The notes beneath the pieces are model-generated. The model saw only the letters and a program-made list of their open reading frames with translations, was not told the origin of the DNA and did not search any database. The translations under genes were made by a program, and so were the position numbers. Of a stretch of 64,000 nucleotides of DNA, positions 10,840 through 22,926 are shown one piece after another. The stretch is from Cytospora piceicola (lineage: Eukaryota > Ascomycota > Sordariomycetes > Diaporthales > Cytosporaceae): assembly GCA_023375675.1 (NCBI GenBank), contig JALQBC010000004.1, positions 992,001-1,056,000 of the forward strand, written 5' to 3'. The stretch's first letter is position 1; every line of letters begins with the position of its first letter.

Positions 10840-13800
10840 CTTGATATCTGTGTGATGTTGTTGTGGTGGAAGTGTTGTGGTGGTGTGTATGTGGACAAGA
10901 AGGAGAGGGTGAACAGTGAGGAGCGCCCTACCCTATTAGTACATGGCATCGTGTTGAATATCTAAGCAGATCGAAGACTTCGACTGCTTATTATGGAATG
11001 GGCCATAAAGGAGAGCGTTGAGACAGGGACAGGGAAGCAAAGGGACCATGTGGAATGGCTAAGAAGGGAAAATCGAAGCTAGTTTGAGCAGGAGTGACAT
11101 TGCCATATTGGCACGGAGAAGGAAAGTAATGAACTGGAGACGGGGCCATTTGGCATGTGGATGTCTAACAGTAGGCAAAAAAAAGTATCATGGGGGGGGG
11201 ATCAAGGGTGGATGCGTCGGTTCGGGTCAAAGAGAGAGAGAGCTTGCATGTCGTCAAGGAGTAGTCGCCTGCGTCATATGGAAGTTGCAGGGGTCAATGT
11301 CATTTGTTGCTCGTGCTCTCAAAGCTGGTTGGGAAAACTGCCTCATTGGATACAAGGCCGACGTGGAATCAAAAAAGGGTACACTACAAGCGGACAAGCA
11401 GTAGCCCTGTCAAGCGTGGTGTGAGGTGGAAGGTGGAGCAGGCCAGGATGATGATGAGGCCGATGTATCGTTGTATGTATGTATGGACGGGGCCACTGGG
11501 CCACTCGCTAGGCTTTGGCCTGTGTACCTACGTACCCTGTATGCCGAAGGATGTCAGGATGTGTGTGCTTGCTTCGAAAGTTTGGTGGCCCATAATAGTA
11601 CGTACTAACAGTACCCAGTAGCTGGAAAGCAGCTTGAAGGAAAAATAGGAAGAAGAAAAAAAAAGAAAAAAAAGGGCTAGGGAGGGCGGGAGAGCTACAC
11701 AATGGGGTCATGACCAAGTACCTCTTGCACACACACACCAATGCAGGACCGGAGACGGTAACCCCCCCAAACCGCCTCAGACCCAAACTCATCTTGGTCG
11801 CAAAGGGGCCGCTTGACCCAGCGATCGCAGACCCGCGGCGTAGTGTTGTACACATACTGCATGTGGTAGGCAAAGAATCCCGAGGTCTGTGCAGCGCACA
11901 ACAACAGACGGCTGATGGTACGAAACAAAGCATCTCCAGGTCGGTGTAAGACAAGTCCCCGAGGGGGGCACGCACGACGCGAAATTGCCTGAGCGAAAAG
12001 GCGGTAGGGTACTTCGGCGCATGAGCGGTTTTGTGTATCCCTGACTATCGGAGGATGTATTTCGTAATAATTGGACGGCGCAGCCCTACGGTAGTTCAGC
12101 GGTTGATGAGCGCATTCTTTTCATTGGGCCTGACCCCTGTCGGACCCAGGTCCCTGAAGGACAGGACAAAGAGGGAAGGCTCGGCAGGAAACAAGAGGCA
12201 GATTGGATGTACCGATTGCATGTACCGATAGTGTGATACGGGCGTACACTACATACATAGGTACAGTACCGGTAGCGTGGCGGAGCGTGACAGCATGGCT
12301 AGTCGGGGCAAGGAAGCTGGGAGCTGGTGCTGTTGCTGCCAGGCCCAGGCGCCCGGTGCCATCGATGATAATTTTGGGGACCGCGTGAGGTGTGTTTGTC
12401 TGTGGGTTCGGTCAGCAGGCCGTGTGTGTGGGCAGCGACCAAAAGGCGAAGAAGGCGACCGAATTGGGAGGCATTTCTCATGGCTGGAGAGGCCCCACGT
12501 ATCAGAATTCGAGACTGGCCCCGAGAAACGCAACCTCTGCCCAATTGTGGCACCGCGCTGCGATCCAAGGATAGGTGCATCAGGCTGCAGGACCCAGGAC
12601 CAAGAGGGGGGACGACTTGATGAGAATCTTGAAAAGGCGACCCCATCCAGAAACGGGTGGCCCATGCAAGGATGCTGGGATGCTGGGATGCTGGCATGTG
12701 GGATGGCGGGGACAAGGGGTAATGACCCAGAAGCCCTTGCCCAGACCCCAGGATGGGGTTACATCTGGGTCGTTGAATGGAGATTGAGATGCAGATGCAG
12801 ATGTGGACATGACGGTGGGTCTAAGAACCTCGGGAATGGGGGTCAAAGAGGCCTCGTCAGGGGGGGGCGTGACCATAACGAGAGGACGGGTTGTGTCCGC
12901 GACTGAATAGTCGCCGGGGCGAGCTCCAGTGCACAAGGTCCAAATGAAACCCACGCCAATTTGCCGAGCGTGCGGCCCATAGGGGTGAGGCGTAGTGATG
13001 AACAAGGCGTTGGTGCAGTGTAATAACCGGGTCACAAGGCACTTGGGTACTTGGAAACAGACGATCCGTCGATTGTCCAAGAGAAACCCCAGCAGTTTCT
13101 GTTTTTACCCATGTCGATGGCACGATGGTTCTTTGACTGGGGACTGTGACCGGGGACCAGGCAAGACCAGAACGGGACCAGAACGGGACCAGACCAACAA
13201 CAACGCTGGGTACTGGTGAGACTCTTGTCAAGGGCGGAATTGTGGGCCATTCCGGAAAGCTGGTTGCAAACAAGCCTCCAACTGTGAGCTGAGACGAGAC
13301 GATGAGCCCTCTTGAATCCTTCTCGCGCCCTTGGTTTGGTCTGGTCATGGCGGTCTCTCTTGACTGCCGTGTCGTATCAAGTTTGTCCGTGAAAGATCGC
13401 CAGTGCTTGAGAGCACCTAGGTAGTTGGTTGGGTTCGGCAGTCCGTTGCCACAACGCAACACTTCAGACGCACAGTGCTGTCTGGGTGATGTCTGAGAAG
13501 CTGAACACCATAAGCGTCCAGGCATGTCGTATGCAGAGACTATCCCGGTGGGGTCAACGATTGTTCATTGATGGGCGATGCAATGAGCCAGCAGAGCAGG
13601 GACCCAGAGACTCTCCGGCACTCGCAACCCGCAGCCCGCAACCTGCAATAGCGTACGGATCCATACACAGTAAGTTTGAGACCCTCGGCGGTGTCGTAAG
13701 TTACGGGGCAACCCAGCCGTTCCACTTAGTGTAGAGTACGACAGGTGATAGGCTGGTAGGGTGTCGGGGTGGCAACTCGAAACCTTCCAGGGTCAACGAT

Positions 13801-15420
13801 GAGCCGCCCAAAAAGTGTCGCTGGCTGTCTGGCTGTGTGGGCTCTGTGAAGGAACGACGAGATGCAGATCAGCGCACCTGACGCCCACAAGAGCGCCCAG
13901 ACTGACACACACCACCACCACCATCACCACCACCTCTTCTGTACGGATGGGTCCATTCTCCGTGTGGTAAGACTCCGTCTGGAGGGGTCGCCCACCGGGC
14001 GCGGGCGCCTTGTTCGGCTCATCACTCACACCTCTGTCTGCATCATCAGGATCGTATCCCTGGGTACAAGGTATTACGCGTCCCTGTAGAGTAGGCACAG
14101 TAGCAGCTGCTGTTACCGGGCACCAATGCTGTGCCACCGGTCACGGGGGTGATTGTTGACTCGTTTGTGCTTGACCTGTCCAGGTCCTGTCGATTGATGA
14201 CCTGGCCATGTCTAGCTTGACATCTCAGTTTTGGTTGATTGTGCTAGGTAGGCTGCGATGTATGTCTTCAACGCATCCATGGGTGTGTACGAGACAGATA
14301 GTGCTGCCTCGCATACTTCCAGCCATTCTTCCGATTACTTTTGAGGGTGGCGTCTCGTCCGGGGGTGTGACTTGAGCGCAGATGAGGTGTCTCTCATGGA
14401 GTTTTCGCGATACCACAACTGCATAGTACTTACATATGTACTACTTGTGTAGTACGGTAGGTGGTCAATGATGGAGCAATGCCATAAACCTGCCGCCGAC
14501 AAATGTGTACAGCACCGTGTAGTATGTAGTTGTAGTTTACTAGTCAGAAACCGAAAACCGGAAATGGCACCCACGCTGCCACGCTGGTGGTGATTTACAC
14601 TACATGCCAGACGAGGCGAATAGGACCGAAAAGTGATGTGCTGACCGGGGGACTCCCTCCGTTGCAGGATGCAGCTCATGGCTTAAGCAAAGTGCAAGCA
14701 AGACTCGAGAATCCGAGGCGTCATGCCCATAAGATTTGCTATATGTAGACGTGTTGATAAGGGGGTTGGTTGTTGCAGGTTGCTGGTTGCTGGTATCCAT
14801 GAAGGTCCAGGATTCCTTACCGCGTATTCTGCTGCTTACTGTAACCCGAGGCGGACTTTTAGACATGGATATGGTGGACATCTGCACAAGGACCACATCA
14901 GGCCATTTGGCTGGACAACCAGGACGGCCAGGGCAACCAGGGCACCCAGGGCAACCTGAAATGAGCGACATCCGCCCGCTAAAGCTGGCCTCCCATGCCT
15001 GTCTCTAGCGCTGTCAACCCCCTGTACGGATTAGTGTATGCAAGTGGAGTGTGCCCTTGTACTGTGTATGATATGCTGTAAGGTAACCCCCTAAGACGTT
15101 GACTGCACAGTACCACCATCCAAGGACACCTAGTAGTCCTGCAGTACACACAGTATTGAACGATCAGGGAGGCGTGCATGTCACCTCCTTTTGATGCTAT
15201 ACCGGTAGTCTATGTACATATGATTCTGGTATGCAAGCCACACGCTCCAAAACCAGAGACAGTTGGATTTATATACACGCTAGGCGTGTCAGTATCTGCC
15301 AATCCTTTGTTAAGATCCAGGACACCTCACGATAATTTGCTCGTTCGATTCAGCGCGCCCTGAACCTGGCATCATTTTTCATAAAATGACCCCCATGCCG
15401 TAAAATACATACTTATGTAC

Positions 15421-15450
15421 ATACCTAGATACCTAGGTACCTAGGTATGT
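15421..15450. repeat. Overlapping TACCTAGGTA palindromes
   Basis: Two perfect copies of the 10-bp palindrome overlap by two bases (15430-15439 and 15438-15447), preceded by the one-mismatch copy TACCTAGATA. The block could fold into a cruciform. It belongs to the dispersed family described in the findings. Confidence 0.85.
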
Positions 15451-15811
15451 AGTGAGTGCAAATATCCACCCGTGTAGTCCAGTGCAGGCGCAGTTGTTTG
15501 CCATCCCCGCTCATGGCCCCATACCTTTTTTACGCTACCGTAGCTTTACGTTGTTGTAGTGTAAAATTGGACAGGGACGGCAACTACTGTGTACTACGCA
15601 GTATTGTACCGAAGTACATCCATGCATCCCTCCTGCTTGGCAGCCTGGCTGCCTGGGAACTCATCAAGGAAGTCTGGTTGGTGCTTGTGCCCCGCTCGGG
15701 TCCCGACTTTCCAACTTTGATCACCATCAAGGACCAAAAACAGCCACAAGCGACCAGCGATCAGTCCAGAAGCCATTTTGGAATTTCCCGCGCGCGCCAC
15801 AATTTCCAACC

Positions 15812-15851
15812 GTCCAAGGTCCAAGGTCCAAGGTAGGTTCAAGGTCCAAGG
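15812..15851. repeat. GTCCAAG heptamer tandem repeat
   Basis: About five units of GTCCAAG with one diverged unit (GTTCAAG), then an AATC run at about 15861-15884. Non-coding. Confidence 0.8.
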
Positions 15852-18800
15852 TTTGCTGATCAATTAATCAATCAATCAATTCAGTCGAACTACCCGTCAT
15901 CGATTTGCTATTGCTGCACACCGCGCCATCGACGAACAACCCGGCAACAGACTCGATACATACTCATAAACTCACACTCTCTCACACACACACACACACA
16001 CATACATACAAGTGTCTCGTGCGTACAGTATAGCACACCACACTACACTACATACACTACCCCGGTCGTATCCCGAGCCTGGAAGCCCGACTTTGGTCCT
16101 CGAGAAAGCACCAGCCTTGGCCTTCGTCCCTCCATCCGACCACCATCCCAGCTAATAACGATAGCCAGAAATGCTTCTGCGCCATTTGCCCCTTGGCCAA
16201 CTGCAACGGACGCGACATGTTCCTGGCTGCAGTAGAGTACGCCCGACTCCTTGAATCGGCAATTGCTGGCTGACGCTGGAGGTTGGGGCCATGTCCTTTC
16301 CCCTTGGAAACTGACGGAGACCTGAAACCGCTCAGCCCTCCATGACAGCCTTGGAAACTTGGCCAAAAGTCAGCCTGCAATCGTGTCTTGCGGTGCTGCA
16401 AGTCAAAGCTCTACACTGTCTCGGCTATTACTATACTATACCGCCTTGGTAATACGACCTACACTAGTCTGATCAAGGGCGGGGAGAGTCCCTGAGTTGG
16501 CTCATTCACCATTGATGGTCGTTGATCAGTATACAAACAGTGGTCGGCGAGAGCGACCATATTCATCAACATCGACCACTTGCGCGCTCAGGCCTTCCGT
16601 CCAGGAGCAATGCCTGAATGCTACTTCACATGTGCGCGTACGGTATTTTAGCTCAAAACGCCAACTTGCGAAACCACCGGCGCAGCACACGAGCGGCCGC
16701 CCACGACGAACCGATCTGCTGAACCGTCGAACGGCCACCTGCTTTTGCAAGACTGGTCTAGGCACACTGGGACGGACGGCATCGTCATCGCTGCCTGTCG
16801 ACTTGTGCGGTCGATCACAGCAAGGGACACGCTTTCGATCCTGTCTGCTCGGCAGACTAGGGGGCAGTATGATTGGGCCCTTCAGGGACCTCATTGCGAC
16901 GGAATCCCATTCTTGACATAATCCGAAAACCGAGTTGTCGTCTTCGTCGATCTAGCCTTAGACAGCAAACTCTTACTTCCAGCTCGGTTGTTCCAACTGT
17001 ACCCGTAGAGAGGTTGTTCGCACTGCAAGTCTGAAGTGCTGTCTCTGCGGAGCACAAAGAGTCGCCTTAGGTTCACGCCTCCCTTGCCCGGCAGAATCGG
17101 AGTCGCGATAAGTGGTCGGTGAGACCGGGGCCGCCCGACGCTAGAAAGCTTTACTGGCTGACGCATTATGCATCTAGCATAGTATAGTACTATAAGACTT
17201 TGCCTGTGATGCCTCTACTATGCGAACGCATTAACTCGCGATCCACTGGGTGTTTAATCAAAAGGAGCTCTACAAGATCGGTGAGCAGGCGTCGGGGGCG
17301 TAAAGCGCCCTTGCTGTCCCGTCCAACATAACATACGCGAGGTTGCCATCCTCGACTGCCTCGGTAACAAAGTCTCGTCGCACACGATCTTCTCATATAG
17401 GGCGGGTCACATCACCCGGAGTATATCCACTAGCAGTTATAGATACAAATCGCAAGTACTGTACGTACCTCCCCGATTATACGCAGTAGTGTCTCGTAAC
17501 AGGGATCTGGAGCCGAAAGAACTCATCTGGAAAGATTGGAAGGTCGATCTCAAAGCTCGTCAGCATAGCACCCCTGTCATCTCTACCCTGAAACGTGAGG
17601 TGTGCTCCAATGCTACGGTACCTCAACTGATGCTCGCTTCTGAGTACCTACTGTGGTACTCCGCATCTTCAATGCAGGCTGCCAACTTCGGCGTATCGCG
17701 GCTTCAGTCATCAGGGGCAGACAGATGCAGCACCGTTGGAACAGGATGTGTTATCACCGTCCTTTATGCTCGCACACCTACTGTCACATTTGTCACACTC
17801 GTCACATTCGATGTCCTTCCTTCATCAGTCTGACAGCGTGCCCGGGCTCCAAGCAAGCGATTCATCAGGCTCGTGATTTCGCGCAGAGAAACCAATCAGA
17901 TCTTTTCGACAGGGACGCCCGGTCGCCTTACCCTACATAAGATGTCCTTCCGGCCGGTACCATCGTCATGGGTCATGGACGAGTCCACCGCGAGTTCCCA
18001 CGGGCCGCAGGATGGCTGGAAGGCTAGGATCAGGAGCCCCGGTCCCTGTTGAAGCTTGGACGGTTCAGTAGGGCCGCCGTTTAGCTCTGCGTAAAAGTGG
18101 CGTATCGAGTCCTCAATCAGATCTGGTCCTCTCCACCCATCCTAGCCACCCTAGCTTACGTCAAATCTCCTGGTGTCCTCTCCAAAGGTGACAAGCGCTG
18201 ACAGGGGACGTGCTACCAAAATATCGAAACGCGGGCTGTCTTGGAGACGCCGCTCTACAGGGCCGGCCGACGACGCTTCGACCAAAAAGGACACACCGAA
18301 GCGGTGGGAGACTGGCAAAGCTAGCCATCAGACCCACCGGGCCACGGACGTCAGTGGGGTCGAGATCCAAAGTCCCAGAGGTGCCTCGGGCAAACTTCCT
18401 GGACATCATAGGACTTCCCAGAAGAGGTCAAACACCGACGGGCGACCGCATAGGAAGAGATCTGCAAGTAACTTCACCTTTGCAGTCGGACAAGTCACTA
18501 AAGGCTACGATGTATCATGTCGACCTTTACGTACGCGGCCCTTTGTGCACCTGTTGTCAGAAACTTCCATGGGTTTGCGTTCAGCGGGATGCCGGGATGC
18601 GCTCATTCTCCATGACTCGCAAGCCACGTCGTTCTGACCGAGATGGACCTAGGAGGGTTGTATGCCCACGCACCAGCGTGTCCTCTGTCTGCGAGGCAAG
18701 CGTCTTTTGGCTCGAGGTCCAGTTCCACATCGCAAGGTGGTACATGCCGCTATGTACGCGTGTGTGCGAAGAGGCTAGGTAACTGAGTACGGGTCTTGTT

Positions 18801-21800
18801 TATGTATGTTTAAATGTTGCGCCTCGTGCTTCGGGCATTAACGGCGATTTTCGAAGCACATTCACAGATACGCAGATACGGTACTGTCGGTATGTATAGC
18901 ACTCACCGGACTGTACCAGTACCGGTGCTCGTTACATGTCAAGCCTGTCGCCGGACCGCCTCTAATCTGGAAAAACATCGGTTGTCCCATACGCACCTGC
19001 CTCAAAAGCAATCGCTCGCTTGGATGGATCCTTTTCGTTGCGATGGCTTACCCATTTCTGCGGCGGTCCACCCGGCTTGCGCCGGCGACGCTCATTACCC
19101 ATGCATGTATCGACGTGGACATGAGGCAACACTGTGCCATGGCATTTTTTTCTCACTTTCTGCCACGCTGTTCCTGTGTCTCGTCAGGGACGGGGCACAA
19201 CGACATGGGAATTGATCCAGAATTGTCTACAGCCTAGGTTCGTCAACATCATGACCGCCCGCTGCCAGGACTGCCAGACAGACCAGGATGCGGTGCCTCC
19301 AGCTGCCCACACATCTTCAAATCGCCTGTACCGAAGTTGCTGGACAGCCTCCTGAGCTTATCGCGGCCAATTCCCGAATTGACCTTCAGGATGTAGTGGT
19401 GGCCGCCATGACCAGCCAAACACGGCCAAACAAGACACGCACACACACTTTATGCGTCGCAGTCGCGTAGCATCACGATCGTCGCTTTCGTGCGCTCACA
19501 TGGTACGCAGCAGTGCGGCGCCCAACAGCAAGCCATTATTAGTGCCGAGCGAGACAGCACCTTTTCGTGGCCCCATCGAGAGGGGCACCCCCTTGAGCGG
19601 GACGAGGCTGTACTATATGCAAGTACCTAATGCAACGGAATGGGCTCCGTCTGTGCAAAAGGGAGCGCGCGGTCTGGCACACGATGGTGAAAATCCCATG
19701 CGCCTCTTTCCTCGGCCGCGGTACGAGGACTCCACTATTTACCGTACGTACCGTTCGCAATTCAGCCACACTCATCTACATACGAACAAGCAAGCCGAAC
19801 CTTGAAGAAACGTCCACGGCCTTCTTGCATGCAAGGGAACCATGGAACTGCCAATCTGACTTTGCATGTCCAGAACGAGCACGTTTTGGCTGGTACGGTC
19901 TGACCCAAGGTCTCGGCATCCGCGACAGTGATTGTCATTTTCCAGCACACTAAGATTGAGATATGGTTGTACGATGCTACGCGGGATCATGAAAAGGAAG
20001 AACGGGGTTTGATGGACCATGACCACCACTTGGCCGACAGAAAGCGCTGGGCCGAAGCGATCACTGTTCCCTCTGATCATCACATGAGGAGCAGCTGGTT
20101 CGTGCTACGCCAGACGGCTGCGCGCTCGGATTCACCAGTGGGAGCCTGCCTGAGAACTCCCGTCTGCCTTCCCCCAGGGTGAACCCTTTGAGCCGCTATG
20201 TCGTTGCGATAGGCCGGCCAACTACCGCAGCTTCTGGCACCTCCCAGTTGAACCAGAAACCGACCTTCAGATTGCCGTGGCTGGAGCATCGGAAGACATC
20301 CGCGGGCGCAGGAAGCAATACTCGTCACACCTTGTCAACTTTTCAAGAGCTTTAGGTTGTAGCGAGGCAAGCGGTTTCGATGAATCCTGCTGGATTGCCA
20401 ATACTCACCCGCGTGGAACATGTACTTACTATAGACCAATGTACCTAGGTACTCGCCGATCCAACCCACTTTTGCAACACTTCCAGGCGCAACTCACGAG
20501 CCCCTTCTCCGCCTCAACAATCCCTTCGTAAAAAAGGCTCTGAGACGGACCCCGATTCCCATCCAGGCACGACAGAGAGTTCGCACGATGTCGTCAAGCG
20601 CGGCACGCATGGAGACATCATCCGCCGGCGTTCTTTCTTACTCCACCCGGGGAACTTGGGTCGGCTTCGTTGGTGTGTGTAAGACCTCACAACATTCCTG
20701 GCAGGCGTCGACAAATTTCAGGAAGCTGCCTGGGCGCCTATCCCGGTGCCTGCTATGTACATAGAAAGCGATCGGGGGGGTGTGAGACATTCGATGCACA
20801 TGTTAGATGCGTCCAGCACGAAAGATCCCGCTTGGGACAATCTGCGTCAACAACTCGCAGGTCGCGAAAGCGGCACACGAGGGATGGACGCCAACAAAAG
20901 CTGGATCATCGGCAATACGATCGAGAAACTTTGCAGCGTCGCAGCGGGCCTTCTGATAGGCATTGCAGCCTTGTTACCGGTACCCTACGGATGCAAGGGA
21001 ACTGCCAGCCGTTCGGCATGGCTGTCCAATCTTGGCCTGAAGATAACTACCTAGGCGCCACACTCAAACGACGAGGTTCTCGCCCCTGTGCCGGCCCCTG
21101 GGGCCCCCCAGCCCACGGCCCTCGCCCACACAAGCCTTCTGCACTGGCATGGGTGTCTGAGGCACATTTTAATCTACACATCATGTCGCCTTCCTGCGGC
21201 GTCATCGAAATGCATGCAGGTCTTTGCAGCACGGGGGAACATGGCTAATTGGATTCCAACGCTATTTCCGGCATGCACGGAGTTCCTCGACGGCGCACAC
21301 AGTGGGGGAGGCTATGTATGTGTGTACAACTTTTCCTCCTTCTCGGCCTTGGACCAGGAGGAGCCGTTGGTCAGGTCATCCACTTCACTCCTCCTCCCAC
21401 CACCCACCGTCCGTACGCTTGCAGCATGTACACCCTGCAGTACACCGCTTTTTGATGCATTTACATACCTGTGTCGATTCTCCTTCTTCATTCCCGTAAT
21501 TATGACATCCTGGTACGTTTCAGTGGTTGCTACCCTCGGCTGACGCCCTGTCTAGCTGTCTGGCCTCGTCCCCGCGTTGCCACAGACCTCCGCCAGCAAC
21601 CCCCCCAGCACCAGAAGACAAAACTCGGAAAATTAGTTAGGTATCCTGCACGCACGTCGTGACGCGGGGCCTGCGAGCATGTGCCCCATCTCACCAACGG
21701 ACTCCCACCCACTTGGTCGACCAAGTGGGCTACATTACTGTGATACAGCATTGGCGGACACGTCTTCTTGATCTCTCCCCCCTCCTCCCCCATCTCGAAC

Positions 21801-22009
21801 TAGGGAATCCTGCCCCCGACGCCCGTCCGTGGTAGCACGCATGCGCCTGATCCATCTGGTGTTTTCGCCCCTGCTCTGACTCGAAGCCAACCTCGGCCAA
21901 CGTGGAGTTGCAGTCTTGACGCCAGTCCTGCAAACCTATCCTGCCATACATCCTCCTACAGTAGATCTTCGTCGTTGCAAGGTCAACGGCGGACCCTTTT
22001 CATAGTACG

Positions 22010-22265
22010 CGTTTTTAGTGGACATTAGATAACAAATACATACAACAGGATACCCGTCGATATAGCAGGATTAAGTTCCTGTATATCTAATACAATTCAA
22101 TTATTTCGCAATAAACTAATAGTAAAACCAGTAGCTAAAAGGGTTTCTAGTAAAATAGCTTAAAATCTATAGATTTACATTGATATTCAAATCTTTAGAT
22201 TGAAGCTTGGCTAAATTAATTTTCGTTCTTTTCAATTTGTTTAAGATCCTTTGGACTAGATTTAC
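22010..22265. other. AT-rich, RIP-like island
   Basis: A sharp compositional break: roughly 70% A+T by eye with many TA steps and stop codons in every frame, against a near-balanced background. This is the usual look of repeats mutated by repeat-induced point mutation in ascomycetes. No transposon protein can be read. It abuts the truncated 3' side of the carboxylesterase pseudogene. Confidence 0.5.
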
Positions 22266-22269
22266 ATGG

Positions 22270-22560
22270 CTACTTATTTGAATTCTGAGAGGAACCGGGC
22301 TATAAAAGTAAATCCCCAGTCACCCAGAATAGCGGCGAGCCGCTAAACTCTGGGTAAGTGCCAATGAACACGCCCATGCCAACAGGGCTGTCGGAGCAAT
22401 TCGGGTATTAGGTAGTGACAAGGCCTGCAATCTCGTCTCTTGTAGCGTTGTGGAAAAAGACACCATCAAGATGACACACCAACGCTGCCTCGGTCGTGTT
22501 GTTAGATTGGAACAGCGCAACTACGGTTCATCTAAAGGCCAATGAGTTTATCGCGACTGA
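22270..22560 (-). pseudogene. Fragment of a type-B carboxylesterase/lipase
   Basis: The minus strand carries pieces that line up with the C-terminal part of fungal type-B carboxylesterases (COesterase family). In one frame: VFFHNATRDEIAGLVTT, a TAA stop at about 22409-22411, then YPNCSDSPVGMGVF. Shifting by one base after about 22345 gives RLAAILGDWGFTFIARF, equivalent to the family's (F/Y)KRxAAxxGDxxF segment. The breaks seen are an in-frame stop that a single C-to-T change would create, a one-base loss, and truncation on both sides. On the upstream side a weak LIG triplet near 22540 may be the LIGxNxxEG motif. Not translatable as it stands. The assignment rests on motif order only. Confidence 0.55.
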
Positions 22561-22926
22561 GTATGAAGCTTTATGACGGCTTGCTTAACTTGGTTTCATG
22601 ACTACCTAGGTACCGATGATGGTTGGGACTTCTACGTAGCTCCTTGTTTGGGCGAGCACTTCCGGACTAGCAGTGAAGACGGACCATCTGGCCAAGAGCA
22701 TGTCTGAACGCCAGGGAACTTTCAGCCCAGGTAATTAGTGACATTGTCTGATGCAGTTACGAACATATCGCAAAATCGAACCCACGCAGACATTGGAGTT
22801 TGGCTGCATACGCCGCTGACGCGCACCCCGACGCTTCGACCACCGTGTCAAAGATGCCCTGAGCCTTGACGCCGTTTGACGGCTCAGTGGGTGTTATGTT
22901 GTGCAGGCGGTAGAGTAGCAGGCACA

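Larger units (their letters stand above)
10840..22009. other. 11 kb gene desert
   Basis: No frame longer than about 190 codons, none with a recognisable motif, and open frames fall equally on both strands. The DNA is not AT-rich overall, so it is not an obvious RIP-erased transposon block. Simple repeats are scattered through it: GGATGCTG units near 12670, CCAGAACGGGA units near 13160, CAC units near 13905, GGCAACCAG units near 14920, GTCCAAG units at 15812-15851 and a CA run near 15985. TACCTAGGTA palindromes occur at 15430-15447 and 20442. Non-coding RNAs or genes with very short exons cannot be excluded by eye. Confidence 0.55.

Noticed and set aside
12061..12140. tRNA-like string GGTAGTTCAGCGGTTGATGAGCGC
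   Set aside because: No matching anticodon arm, T-arm (GTTCRA) or acceptor stem can be folded around it.
14890..14971. Collagen-like GCPGCPG peptide on the minus strand
   Set aside because: It comes from a short tandem DNA repeat (GGCAACCAG-type); the frame has no other coding character.
15330..15365. B-box-like GTTCGATTC
   Set aside because: No A box or cloverleaf in the preceding 90 bases.
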